Assembly: GCA_003184365.1 (NCBI GenBank)
Contig: NKYR01000124.1
Coordinates: 44,726 to 108,725, forward strand
Direction of reading: 5' to 3'
Length of the DNA: 64,000 nucleotides
Source: Evernia prunastri
Lineage: Eukaryota; Ascomycota; Lecanoromycetes; Lecanorales; Parmeliaceae
Shown here: piece after piece, positions 11,537-23,057 of the stretch
Numbering within the stretch: the stretch's first letter is position 1
How the letters are laid out: each line of letters begins with the position of its first letter
Made by a program: the position numbers and the translations under genes
Notes under the pieces: model-generated
Told to the model about the DNA's origin: nothing
The model's database searches: none
Seen by the model: only the letters and a program-made list of their open reading frames with translations

Positions 11537-12209
11537 CTAGCCTGCGGCTTCCCCTTCCATAGATGTATTCGTGAAGGGATCTCCTCTCCCCTCATCTAGC
11601 AATTGTATCTTCCTCCCGTCTTCCGTCTCCAGGCTCCACTCTTTCGTCTCGAACTATACTCGTTAGATCAGCCCACCAAAAGGTCTTTCCATACAGAATG
11701 ATTCAACTCACCTTCCCCATTCTCCCTCTTCTCACACTCTTGAACCTCATCACTCCACTCGCTCTGGTCCCTTTCACCCCAAATTGGATATCCACCTTTC
11801 CATGCAATTGATTCATTTCTCCCCAAATCCATGGCCACATATCCCGAAAATATATCTCATCGCCTAATTCTCTCCTGCCTATTTCACTCGTGCGTAATGC
11901 GTATAATGTGGCAGCTACAACCGAGGAGGACGATTTCTGGTAATTGAAGATTCCGAGGGCGGAGACGGTGATGATGGCTATAAAGATTGGAAGACTTCGC
12001 GCCCAGACGCGCCAGGAACCGGAGACAGCTGGGAGCGCGCGGTCGGAGCGTCGGCTCAAGAGGGGCCCGGAATTGGGCCTGGGAGCAGCGATGAGGTTGC
12101 GGAGGCGGGCATGCTTGGGGAGTGGGGATTGTCGGCGTAGGCAGGGCGTTTGCTGGAGGAGAGAGCTTTGCCAGTCACATAAGAGGGAGCTGACTCTCCG
12201 TGGAGGCAT
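11537..12209 (-). CDS. COA1: Cytochrome c oxidase assembly factor Coa1
   Basis: Two exons, 12209-11712 and 11653-11537 (204 aa), joined in phase (donor GTGAGT). The protein starts MPPRRVSSLLCDW, has an Arg-rich, acid-poor N-terminus typical of a mitochondrial presequence, one membrane segment at about residues 75-90 (FIAIITVSALGIF), and the Coa1 domain with the blocks VAATLYALR, LGDEIYF, WIWGEMNQLHG and FGVKGT. Coa1 is an inner-membrane factor that acts with Shy1 on newly made Cox1 during complex IV assembly. An upstream in-frame Met exists at 12305, but MPPRR fits the family better. It is divergent from the uL3m gene, 182 bp away. Confidence 0.93.
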
Positions 12210-12391
12210 CTTGTTGTGAGAAGCTGCAAAATGCGTAGCATGATGACGGTGATACCTCGGCGAAGTGTATTCAGTACACGTACTGCAAGTCTTGGCTGTC
12301 CTCACTGTATCGAATTCTCCTGGAGGACTTGATCAATTGGAACACCTACACTTCGGTGTTTGCAGGCACTATCTTCCAATACTTCGTAGAT
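12210..12391. promoter_or_regulatory. Shared divergent promoter of COA1 and uL3m
   Basis: Only 182 bp separate the start codons of two nuclear genes for mitochondrial proteins transcribed in opposite directions. A shared bidirectional promoter is inferred from spacing; no specific transcription-factor site was identified. Confidence 0.55.
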
Positions 12392-13356
12392 ATGTCTATA
12401 GCGGTCTGCCACAGCTACTGGCAGCTACCTCCGGCCTTTCTACTGCCCCGGGTAATTTTCAAACATGCATCAAAACGCGGCATCAAATCAATTTCAACTC
12501 CTCAGTACAACCGATTCAACAAGGGGCAAGGCTTACCACGGCTCGGAGCCTCTGCTGAAGCTGCACTCGAGCGTAAAGCTTACACTACACCGTTACGGAC
12601 CGGAGCCTTAGGAACCAAGAAGGGCATGTCCGCCGTCTACGACACCGAGACCGGGCGGCGACAGGCCGTCACTATAGTGCAGATGGATCGGGTCCAGGTG
12701 GTTGCTCACAAGACTAGAGCCAAGGATGGATACTATGCCGTTCAAGTCGGATCGGGTTGGAAACATCCAAGCAATGTCACGCGCCCTTTACTAGGTCACT
12801 ACGCAGAGAATGGCGTGAGCCCCAAACGACATCTGGTGGAGTTCAAGGTCAGAGATGAGAAGGGTCTACTGGGTATTGGCGAGATGGTTGGTGCGGGATG
12901 GTTTCAGGAAGGGCAATTCGTTGATGCAAGAGCGAATTCAAGGGGGATGGGTTTTGCTGGTGGCATGAAAAGATGGGGTTTCAAGGGTCAAGGAGCTTCG
13001 CATGGTGTATCCTTGACCCATCGATCGATGGGTTCGGCGGGACAGTCTCAAGGTGGTGGGTCGAGGGTTCTACCGGGGAAGAAGATGGCAGGGCGAATGG
13101 GAGGACATCAAGTTACTTCTCAAAACGTAAAGGTCGTGAGAGTCGATGATGAGAAGGGCATCGTGGTGCTGAATGGTATTTCTGTACTATTTCTCGGCCG
13201 TGGTTTGAGACGCTGATGATTTCTTTAGGCTGTATACCTGGACCTGAGGGCTGCTTGGTCAAGCTGTCAGACGCGATCAAGAAACCATGGCCCGAGATAG
13301 CCACAATGACATCAGGGGCTCAAGGCACGGCGGAATCATCGAGAGCGACTACGTGA
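12392..13356 (+). CDS. MRPL9: Mitochondrial large-subunit ribosomal protein uL3m
   Basis: Two exons, 12392-13175 and 13229-13356 (303 aa). The L3 core is clear: VQVVAHKTR, GYYAVQVGSGWKHPSNVTR, SPKRHLVEF, GEMVGAGWFQ, FVDARANSRGMGFAGGMKRW, then GQGASHGVSLTHR and GGGSRVLPGKKMAGRMG, the loop that reaches toward the peptidyl transferase centre. The N-terminus MSIAVCHSYWQLPPAF followed by basic residues fits a mitochondrial presequence. I place the start at the ATG at 12392; the frame is open further upstream but offers no ATG there. The 53-nt intron (GTATTT donor) is followed by a 42-codon C-terminal exon. Confidence 0.94.
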
Positions 13357-14231
13357 TCGAGTAAATTTGTTTCATGATACAAACAATACAGTGCAGATTC
13401 GAATCATTGGATTCGAAGGATGCGATAATTTGCTAGAGGTTCGGCCCCAGCGTCTGGCTCACAGCAGAAAAAGCCTACTGTGGCTTAAGCATCATCACCA
13501 TCTGTGAGGAAGTAGCACAGCAGACTCCCCCCATGGTGGAGAGCTTTTAATTACTTGCTAGGTCGGTGAGAGCGAGTTCTCCTACCTAGATAGCGTATGG
13601 TGAAAGGACGAAAAGAACAGCAGAGAGAGCCCGACTATCAGCGTGTACTATATTTAAGTGGAAATCATTGCCATAGATCATTCTTGCCTCAAATGAAGAA
13701 ACAGGAGCCGCTCCTTACAGTGTACAGTTTGCCACAAAATTCTGCGTCCCGGAGTATACGAGTACTGTGCCAAGGCGGGTAAAGTGTGGGAAATAAGATT
13801 TTGGTGAACACAGTCAATTTTGACAGGTCACTCTTCTCCCATCTACATTGTCAACATCTCACCACTTCCATCGTCAACAGTTATCATCTCAGCTCACTTC
13901 TGAGGTTCGCTCTTTCCGTGGTAAGAAGAAGGCGCGTTCGCCGTTGCCATCTCAAGTGCTTACACGAGGTGCCTAGACAGCGTGTGCTTTGTTAGGGGGT
14001 GGTAGGGGCCCCTCTGGAGAAGAAAGAGCAGGCGTTGTTCTCAGACAGCAATCGCCAGGGCCCATCATCATTAAGATTCACGTTTTCATCACCTATAACC
14101 ATCTTAAGGAAGCATTGAGTTGCTGCCTTGAACCAACATTCATTTCGACTCGGGGCTTTCTCCGCTTTTCTATCGTCTAAGAATAGACCACCGAGTCAAA
14201 AAAACAAAAGCTGAAAAAACAACCCCTCACG
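13357..14231. other. Intergenic and probable 5' UTR of the membrane-protein gene
   Basis: No convincing coding frame. Pyrimidine-rich tracts from about 13830 to the ATG at 14232 suggest a promoter and long leader of the downstream plus-strand gene. A CCTACCTAG motif lies near 13581. Confidence 0.4.
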
Positions 14232-15523
14232 ATGGCAAACAACGGTACAGGTAATTAGATCATTGAGAAGCTTCTCTAGCAGCCATATACTGACGACGTT
14301 CAGTTAATACACCAATTGCATTCATTTCGACCTCTCCGGTGGTTCTGCCGACTGCCCCAGGAGCAGTACCAACAACCTCTAGCAGCGCCGTCATTGTAGA
14401 TACAACTTCAACTTCAATATCAACAACGTCACAAGCTCCCTCAAATGTTGTTGCATCGCCTTCTTCTCCCACAAGCGATGCTGTAGCCGCCGCTCCAACA
14501 CCATCTTCGTCAACATCGGAGTTCCAAGTTACTAGAATTGTGCTTACGTCCTCGACGAGTGATGGAACACCACAACCAAAAACCATCACTCTTACTTCGA
14601 CATCATCTGGTTCTGTGACGACTCCTTCCGCAACATCAAGCGCAACTGCAACCAAATCATCTGCCAGCAAATCAAGCGGAGCTCCCATATCAACCGCTGG
14701 CGCCTCCACCACTTCATCGGGAGGGCTCTCTGCGGGTGGCAAGATTGCTGTAGCGGTTGTCGTACCAGTCGTCGCCGTTGCTTTAATCGTACTCGCCGCT
14801 CTCTTCCTCTGGCGGAGACGGAAACAACGCAAGGACGGCGAGGAATTGCGGAGAAAAGAAGTAGAAGAGTATGGGTTCAACCCCAATCATGATCCCACAC
14901 TACCCGTCATTGGAGGTGCCAGCAGTTCAGGGGATGAACCGTCAGAAATGACAGAGACGGATGGAGCTGGTTATCGAGGCTGGGGCACGACATCGACCAA
15001 CCGAAACCCATCTACTACCCTCGCAAGCAGTCAAGGACCTATTGGGGTGGCCAGATCTACCAGTGGCAGCGATAATGGCCGTTACGTTAGCGGGTCACCA
15101 ACCGCCGGAACAAATAAGAGCTCGGATGTACAGTCTAACGACCCTCTTGTGGGGAGCCCAACTCACGATCGACCATTGAGCGAAGACTCGGAAACCATCG
15201 GAGCCCTTGGTACCGTGGCTACAAACGGCAACCGTCAAGACATCCATAGAGGAACCTCGAATGCATCCTCGGCTTACTCAGGAGCACACCGATCGGACAC
15301 CTCTGGTGAAGGCGCCGTACCGGGGAGTGCACCTGCGCAGCAATACTACAACGAAGGCATGTTCTACGATGAGGGCATGCCCCAGCATGGACCATACGGG
15401 GATGGAAGCTACGGTGGTGGACAGCCAATCATCCGAGACGTGTCAGCAAGGAGAAATACTAGGATCGAGAATCCTTCAGTCATTCCTCAGCAAGGCAACG
15501 CAGGCATTGCTCAAAATTTCTGA
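14232..15523 (+). CDS. Ser/Thr-rich single-pass membrane protein (Mid2/WSC-like layout)
   Basis: Two exons, 14232-14250 and 14304-15523 (412 aa). The first exon encodes only MANNGT plus one base; the intron (GTAATT donor, CAG acceptor) keeps phase. Residues about 15-155 are almost entirely Ser, Thr, Ala, Pro and Val, as in an O-mannosylated extracellular stalk. One membrane helix follows (KIAVAVVVPVVAVALIVLAA) with a strong basic stop-transfer (LWRRRKQRK), then a hydrophilic 220-residue cytoplasmic tail rich in Ser, Gly and Asn. The layout resembles fungal cell-wall stress sensors, but no cysteine-rich WSC head and no N-terminal signal peptide is visible. A further upstream exon could supply one. 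Sensor function is only an inference. Confidence 0.75.
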
Positions 15524-17016
15524 TCGAATCAGCATGGTCAGAGTGGCGTTGAGGTTTATTCCCCAGGTACTTCGGCAGGTTTAGGGCATATGGTCAGCAG
15601 CTGTCACATCTGCAATTATTACAGTGTCTATTTAAATATTATCAGCATCGACCCAGCCCAATTACGGCGGATACATAGGGTGCCTAATACCGATTTATCA
15701 AGCTTGTCGCGCCACCACGGTTCAGCTGAGTTCTATGTGCGCATTGCAAAAGTCGATTCCTATTATTTTGTCTTTCCCTGAAAGTATCGCAGTGTTATTG
15801 AGCGGGTGCAGGACAGGTGGTTGAATGGGCTTTGGAAGGACAGTCATAGGAATCATGTATGTAGGCGCAATTACTTTGATAATCGATCACTACCGCCATC
15901 ACTCGAACAACGAAGGCCCAAAAGACTAAGCGAATGAAAAGATGGCCGCATGCTACACACAGAAGCATACTATGTATACCTACCTTAGGTCAAATACAGG
16001 AAGTCTGCGTCAAGTTTCAACAGTTCTTGACAGCGCTAGCAGCAGCCCTAGTCCTGATTTCGGAAGCGGCCATAACCTAAGGTACATCGAGGCAAGAGCA
16101 GGTCTCAAGCAGCCAGGCAAGCCTTCGGGAGGGGTGTCATTATCCGAGATGTTTCCGCAGTCCACCTTCGTACCTAGGTACCCTATCTTATAAAAATACC
16201 TACTTTGAGAAGTGATACGCTGGTTGTGCTATATGATGGTAAGGACCGTGGTTAAGGTATTGTAAGATACTGTACTTTACTCATAGAACATTTCATCTAG
16301 AAGCTCGCTAGAAGCTTTTCCCGCCAGCACTGCGGGAAACGTGCAGGAACCTGCTAGCATGATTGGTTTCGAAATTTTGACATTTATTATTAAAGTATTA
16401 TTATTATTGCCTTGCCTTAACTTTTCGAAAGGGTATCCAACTTATAATTGCTTAAACCGACTCAAGAGGCCTCTTCCCAGATCCCCCAACAATCCAATTG
16501 CTCCGAAAACATGACTGAAGCGCCAAATTCCCCCCGCGCTGCTGTAGAAAGGGAGGGAGGGGTAATGTGAAAATTATGAAAAATACCTTCTGGTGTCTTG
16601 CTCCATTGACTTCAGTGAGTTCCGTGGGTGAAAATATTCAAGGTTCAAGGTTCAAGATTCCAAGATTCCAAGATTCCAAGATCAAAGATCTCTTAAGAGT
16701 TAGATTTGGTGTGCACAAGCGCAACTACTCTATCGCCTCTGATCCTACTCTACTGCAAAGTGCGAAACACAGTATATCTAAAGTAGCACAGCGGTTGTTG
16801 GCTTGACCTTAGACCTGCTACTTTCCCACCTGTTCGCCTTGCTTTCCCCCCATTACATAGGTTATGGCACCAATGCAGATGCTTGGCTAGACCCTTGGGC
16901 CTTCTTTCCTCATTGTACTACCTACCTTACCTACTTCTCAATTCACCATCCTCCCTCCCATCCTTTCTCTTCTGCAATCTCTCGCGCACACATCTTAACC
17001 CTTCTCTACAACAACA
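15524..17016. other. 1.5-kb intergenic region upstream of PHO81
   Basis: AT-rich, no gene recognised. It contains a perfect TACCTAGGTA palindrome at 16171-16180, a short tandem array of TTCAAGG/TTCCAAGA-type units at about 16639-16683, and a pyrimidine-rich leader just before 17017. I saw no CACGTG (Pho4/NUC-1 site) in it. Confidence 0.45.
16639..16683. repeat. Short tandem repeat (7-8-bp units)
   Basis: Consecutive units related to TTCAAGG and TTCCAAGA, about six copies, in the spacer upstream of PHO81. Simple-sequence origin is likely. Confidence 0.7.
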
Positions 17017-20000
17017 ATGTACGTGCATCACTTTCAATTATCTCATATCTGAATACACTTACTCTCGTGCAAATGCCTACAAGTCTCCGAACCGTTGAAG
17101 AAGCCTGACACCGATACCGGCTTCCAGGAAGTTCGGCAAGCATTTGCAGAAACGGCAACTCGACATACCGGAATACGCTGCAAGCTTTGTCAACTACAAA
17201 GCTCTCAAGAAGGTCTAGGCAGGTTATGCCCGTATCCGCCTCGTCGCTAACACTGGAATAGCTCATCAAGCAGCTGAGCGCTACCCCGACCCTACTACCC
17301 CAAAATGCGACCAACGCAGTCCTCGACAACCTTGACCCTCAGGCTTTGCTGCAGGCAAACAGAGCAACTTTCTTTTTCAGACTTGTACGTTACCAGTACC
17401 AGTAGAGCTTCTCTACAGCAAGCTTACAGCGCCCGCCAGGAAAGAGAGCTCGAGAAAGTCAATGCATTCTATCTCCAAAAGGAGGCTGAGGTCTGTTCAA
17501 CGATAACATTCTTAGGGTGACCGTGGCTAAAGACTTTGTAGCTCAAGCTCCGCCTCAAGACTCTCTTGGACAAAAAGAGAGTCATGCAAGCGAGAAGTGC
17601 GATAGCCTCCAAGATATCTGCAAGCTTCATCACCCTCGAAGAAGGTTTCCAACAGTTTGGAAATGATCTGAACAAATTACAGGTACGCATATCTACGTAT
17701 GGGCAATCTTTTCCCCCGCCTGACAATTACTAGCAATTCATTGAGCTCAACGCTACTGCCTTCTCTAAGATCCTCAAGAAAGTGGGTGATGAACCTTTAT
17801 AACTGCAACGAGGGCCGCCTGCTGACATTTCGCAGTGGGACAAAACCTCCAAGGTCCGCTTTTTCGGCTCTGCGTCGCTCAGCTTCGGCTGACCCCTTTC
17901 ATAGTCAAGGACAAAAGAGCTGTACCTTTCACGTGCTGTCGAAGTCCAGCCATGCTTCAACCGAGACGTGATCAGCGACCTTTCGGACCAAGCTACGACT
18001 AGTCTGCTTGAGCTCGGCGCTTGGGCGGAGGGCGAAAAGGTCCAATATGATTCGAGCAGACCGGCCGAGCATACAGTGACTGGTCAATCGATCGGTACTG
18101 ACAACAGTGACACAGATTCTCAGATATTACAAGCTGCAGACACCGGCAATCGGGCCGGCCTCCAGGATTGGATCTCGCGCCTGAAAGAGTCACCGGATGC
18201 TAGAGAAAGATTTACGCGGACATTTCTAGCTGCCACCCCGGAAGCTCCAGAGGAGTCGCTGAACACACTCCTCGAGAGTGGTCTAGTTGATATCCACGCC
18301 GAAGACGAAATAAATGAAAGGAATTGCCTACACGAAGCTGCAATATCTGGTAGAGATCTAGTCTTGAACATTGCTCTGCGCAGTAGGGTTGATGTTGCAC
18401 GTGTGGATGTCTACGGGAGAACACCTCTCCACTATGCTTGCATGTACGGTCATGTCGCCATGGCTCGAGCTTTGATGGAAAGCAGGCCGAATACCATCGA
18501 CTATTTAGACCACGACAATTTCACACCGTTGATTCACGCCATCGTCCACCACCAGTTTCCTTGTGCTCAACAGCTACTCGCTTACGGCGCCCGCATCGAT
18601 CCAGAAAGCGAGTCAGATCACGTTCCTCTAAATCTGGCTTGTCAGTACGGATCCGTGACAATAGCGAATCTATTGCTTGAGAAGCAGGCAAAGTTACTCC
18701 CGGACGCTGAAGGTCTCTTCCCGCAGCATCTTGTTGCCCGATCAGGTCAAAGTCCAGATACGCTCTTGATGCTGGAGCGTTACGGCGCAGATTTAGACCA
18801 GCGCGACAAGCTATACCAGTGGACACCATTGTTCCATGCGGCCTCCGAAGGTCGCGTAGATTGCATCCGAACCTTGTTGGAACGAGGTGTTGATGTTCAG
18901 ATATTGGATGAGAAGGGGTTTTCCGCTATGTACTACGCAACCTGGGAAGGTCATCTCCAGTGCATGAAGCTGTTGAGTTCAACAGATGCTGGAATTCTCG
19001 ACGTGCCCCGATTAACCACAAAACGCTCTCTTGTATCTCCCGTACCAGAGAGCTCGGCCCCGGTGCCATTGGATGCAGATGGTATCCCAGATCTATCTCT
19101 CCCGCCGCCCATCATCCCACTCCGCCGATACGGTCACAATTTCCTGGATAATAAGACTTTCATCCAACTAAGCTTCGAAGCAGTAGGCTCTGATGCCATC
19201 GTGTTCTACCATGACAGCAAATACCCGGCAGCTCGCCTTACAATCTCTTCCAAATCCTCCGATATGATACCCCGGAACATCATGCTTCCGATACAGGAAG
19301 ATTTCAAGATCGTCTCATTTCAGATTGACAATCTAGATTCTTTTGCAATTGATTTCGACATCTTTCCTACATTCGGATCCAAAGTCATAGCCAAAAGCGT
19401 GGCTTTGCCTAGCCTTTTCAGCGCAATCGCCAGTAGCTCCGGTCTCTGCTGTCTACCATTGTTCGATCCCCGACTACGGGCCATTGGCCAGATTAGCTTC
19501 AATTTCCAGGTCATCAAACCATTCCACGGCATACCGCTCGATATCACCCATTTTGCTACTTATTGGAGAGCGACCAGCCAGCTCGATACCCACCCCAATG
19601 CGTTCATCACCGGTTCCAGTTTGTCTGGAGACTATGTGCAACTTTTTGTGCAGCTGACCAGCGACGGCGTACCTGTGCTTTATCCTCGGTGGTCGATCAA
19701 TCACTACGGGATAGAGTTTCCGATTGTGAGGATGAGCCTTGAGGAATACCTGTCCCTCGGATCCCAATATGGTAGCGGCGACGAGATACTAAACATACTG
19801 CCACAGAAGACTGTTGAGGATACTGCCGCCATTCATCAGACACTCGCTACATCCTTTGTCACTTTACGAGATCTTCTCGCCTACCTTCCCATTAGCATGC
19901 ATGTCGATATCCAGGTTCTCTTTCCAACCATTGCGCAGGAGCGAGCTCTAGGCCTTAGCCCTAGCCCGAACATCAACAACTACGCGGACGCTATCCTGAA

Positions 20001-20603
20001 AGATGTCTTCGATCATGCTCGGTCAACAAAGGAGCAGAATTCAGATTTTATGAGGTCCATCGTCTTTACATCCTACAATGCGGATATCTGTACTTCTCTT
20101 AATTGGAAGCAGCCTAATTGTCTGTGTTCCATCTTCAACCGATGATTGCGGCTGCTGACAAGACTCCAGATCCAGTCTTGCTATGCAATGATCTGGGGGC
20201 GAAGCGAGAAGCCGCAACGCCTGGTGCCATTGATCCTGGCGCTGTAGTTCCAAGCAGTGGACATCACTCAATGTCGGTCAAGGAAGCTGTGCGGATTGCA
20301 CAAAGCAATAACTTCATGGGACTAGTTTGCAGCTCGCGCTTGCTGGTGAGCTTGCAGCCCCTATGATGCTCGCCGCGGTCTTAGTGCTTGCTTAGGAGTG
20401 CACGTGCTGACTGTCTTTTGTAGAACATGGTGCCTTCTCTGATCGAATCAATAAAGGTGGCTGGCCTTGTGCTCGTAACAGACACCTCGGAAGAGAAACC
20501 GCCGAGTGGCTCCGCAGTACGTTCGTATCGGATGCCCGAGGGCGTGGACGGCATGCTCAAGGGTAATGGGATTCTGAGGTTCAATGAAATGATTGACATG
20601 TGA
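17017..20603 (+). CDS. PHO81: Pho81/NUC-2-type phosphate regulator: SPX, ankyrin repeats, GDPD-like domain
   Basis: Ten exons: 17017-17018, 17128-17212, 17262-17384, 17440-17490, 17542-17682, 17734-17781, 17836-17853, 17905-20119, 20170-20345, 20424-20603 (1012 aa, all phases consistent). The start codon is split: AT in exon 1 and G in exon 2, giving MKFGKHLQKRQ. The SPX domain covers residues 1 to about 175, with the inositol-pyrophosphate-binding type lysine clusters YKALKKLIK and KILKKWDK. Ankyrin repeats lie at about 225-475 (for example GRTPLHYACMYGH and WTPLFHAASEGR). The GDPD-like C-terminal half lacks the usual catalytic signature: DGVPVLYPRW stands where active enzymes have DG-PVV-HD. 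Pho81 inhibits the Pho80-Pho85 cyclin kinase under phosphate starvation. Confidence 0.93.
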
Positions 20604-21477
20604 GCATTCTTTTGCCTGGTATGGCCGCTGTCATTGCTCCGGCGCTTCCGTTGGCAAAGCTCAGATAGACTACGATACCAGTCATGTATTCAGTGCAGGT
20701 AGAACAATGGACGATTAGGACTGTGATAGGCAATACAAAGTGCCGTGATTGAAGTGGGTTCAAGAGATTGCCAAGAGCTAAGTACCTCAGGGCTAGAAAG
20801 AGCGCTTACTACGGATCTTGGCGAACTTGTTTGCGGCAATAATGGTATTTTGCTTGCGCTTCTATTCAAGCGGCCACCAAGTATCATTGTTGTTTCATTT
20901 CCATTCTAGGTATTTACGGTTTCACTTTTCCCGTCAAACTCAACGAGCGAACGCATGTCGGAGGATAATTGTCAATTTCGTATTACGCAATCCGGCAACA
21001 AGGACTACAGGTTGCCCGTTGTTTGACTTCGAAACACCAGAAGGTCTCAGATCTCTGACTGCGCGTGGCTGTCGATCAAACCTTTCGGAACTTCGTTGCC
21101 ATGCATGCGCTCAGGTACCCCACAGGCTGATATTCGGATTCGTCAGGCGCGGGAATGGTAAGTCCAGGGCTCTTGCTTGGTGCGTCTCACGTGGGACATC
21201 TCACACATTCACGACCCTGAATGAAGGAGCTGGCGGCTCAAGAGTCACTGCACTCAGAGGAAGGGATCTTTAAATTCTTAATGATCCCCGTTTTTATGGC
21301 ATGATTCCATCGGCGTCTTCGATTCTTGTCCGCTACACCTCTGCTTTCAGCTTTGCTCGTTTGACGCGGCCTCTGGTAGGACCCACGCTCTTTTGTGCTA
21401 TTGACCGTTGAGGGGAAATTCTTATTTTTGGATTAACAATTCTTTCTTTTAAATTAATCTAAACATATTTGCACGGC
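20604..21477. other. Intergenic, promoter of expansin-like gene
   Basis: A 151-codon plus-strand open frame (20818-21273) has no recognisable features and was not called. AT-rich leader just before 21478. Confidence 0.4.
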
Positions 21478-22359
21478 ATGCTTGCCCCACTGCTTCTCGC
21501 CTTGACAGGTGTTGCTGCTGCTCATCCGGCTTCCGTACTAAATAAAAGACAAAGTTACGTTGGGATAGCCACTTTCAATGATTACTCTGCTCAAAGTAAC
21601 ACCAACTGCGGGCCGAAATCTGGTAAGTGGGCCCCTTCTTATGAGATGTGGCCTCTTGGAAATATTCTAATATATTCAGGTCAAAGTGGTACTTACGGCG
21701 CCGCTGCCTCCGACATTTCCCCTAACATCTCAGGTGGAACATGCTCCGGCAGCATGGATCCCTCCCAGTGCGGTGGTCAAAGCCCAATCGCAGGGTATAC
21801 GCCCCCAAGCTGCCCGAAGAGCAACTGTGGGAAGTGCTACACGGTAACGCACACTGGTAGTCTAGGTGGCTCTGTTGGCGGTATAGGAAACACTATCACG
21901 GTTCAGATCATTGATGCGTGCGCGTCGACGAGCGCCTCGAACTACTGCAAGACGAGTATGCCATCGACTCAGAGGTGTGGCGACTCGGGTACAAATCAAC
22001 TCGACATCGATACGAGTGCTTATATGGCGTTGACAGGGCAGGCTTTTGGCAATGTGAGTACTACCAACCTTTTACATCTGAGGGAGGATCAGGGAATGAA
22101 ACGCTAACAGTATATTGCTAAGGGACCCACGCTAAATATAGCCATCTCGCCAACGTGCTGCCCAGGGGAAGCTGGCTGCTCGGCTTCGACGTCCTCGGAT
22201 GCTGTTTCACCGTCTCAGTCTGCGAATTCTGCGTCGGACTCTTCATCAGGTTCGGGTGGGAATGTGGCCGTTGGAGAGAAAGTTGCCGAGAACGTTGTTG
22301 CACCTTCAAAAGCTGCTGGAAGTACAGACGATGACTCTGATCCTTGCCCTGAGCTCTGA
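21478..22359 (+). CDS. Secreted expansin-like (double-psi beta-barrel) protein
   Basis: Three exons, 21478-21622, 21680-22053 and 22123-22359 (251 aa). A signal peptide (MLAPLLLALTGVAAA) is followed by a short propiece ending in a Kex2-type site (LNKR before QSYVG). The mature domain has FNDYSAQSNTNCG, then paired cysteines (CSGSMDPSQCGG, CPKSNCGKCYTV), VQIIDACAS and LDIDTSAYMALTG, the pattern of RlpA/expansin-like double-psi barrels. GH45 and cerato-platanin-type proteins share parts of this fold; I see no clear GH45 catalytic motif, so cell-wall loosening is only inferred. The tail is Ser/Gly-rich. The last acceptor is taken at 22122: an AG at 22110 is also in frame but sits directly on the GCTAAC branch site. 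Confidence 0.78.
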
Positions 22360-23057
22360 GTTCGGAGGGAGGTGGGCATGAGTGCACATGTGTGAATCGA
22401 GTTGGACAGAGGGTGCATGTCTTGGAGTAGAGGCAAGATGTGCATGGATGCTGGGGAATAAAAATTTAAAATGTAGCAGGCTCTGATTAGGAACCGACGA
22501 GACTGTACTTTTGTGCCAGAGCTACATAGATCTTGAACTACCAGATAGCAAAAGTCGAGGAAACCTTCCTGATCTTGCACATAATTATCTCAGAGTGCTA
22601 AGCACTACCTAGTTACCTCAGGTGATTAGCAACGAAAAGCTGTTGCCAAGACTCCAGCCTAGACGTCACTCACTCGGCTCGGGTGCCCTTCGAATTAGAT
22701 AATCCGGAGCCTCAGAGCATCCAATTCGACGCGGTCCACACAACCCTTCTACCCTTCGCCCCACCCCTCTCACGATACCGTCTTCGAAGCTCAAGTTCAG
22801 TCCTTACCTATAGGATCTGACTCGTTTATGCTTGGATCTCTCTATCATCCCTGTAGATCTCTTTCGATCTAAGCCGTGCCCATTCTATAACACCTCTCCC
22901 TGTGCCCCATTTGCGGCCACCTCAACCCATAGCATCAACTGCTGTCTTTGCTGCTCAAACTCACATCATATAAGCTTCTACAAAGCGACTGCATCTGGAC
23001 CCGCCCGTGAGCTGCAAAAGCCCTAGGGATAACAGCTCATCTTGAGCACCCAACATC
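22360..23057. other. Intergenic, promoter and 5' UTR of CRM1
   Basis: Pyrimidine-rich leader before the ATG at 23058. An ACTACCTAGTTACCT motif lies near 22605. No gene recognised. Confidence 0.5.

Noticed and set aside
12329..12391. Extended uL3m start at a TTG
   Set aside because: A TTG start is not expected in a fungal nuclear gene; the ATG at 12392 gives a good presequence.
14260..14886. 208-codon minus-strand frame rich in Val and Asp
   Set aside because: Antisense of the Ser/Thr-rich stalk of the membrane protein.
20818..21273. 151-codon plus-strand frame upstream of the expansin-like gene
   Set aside because: No motif and Arg/Phe-rich random-like composition, and it lies where a promoter is expected.
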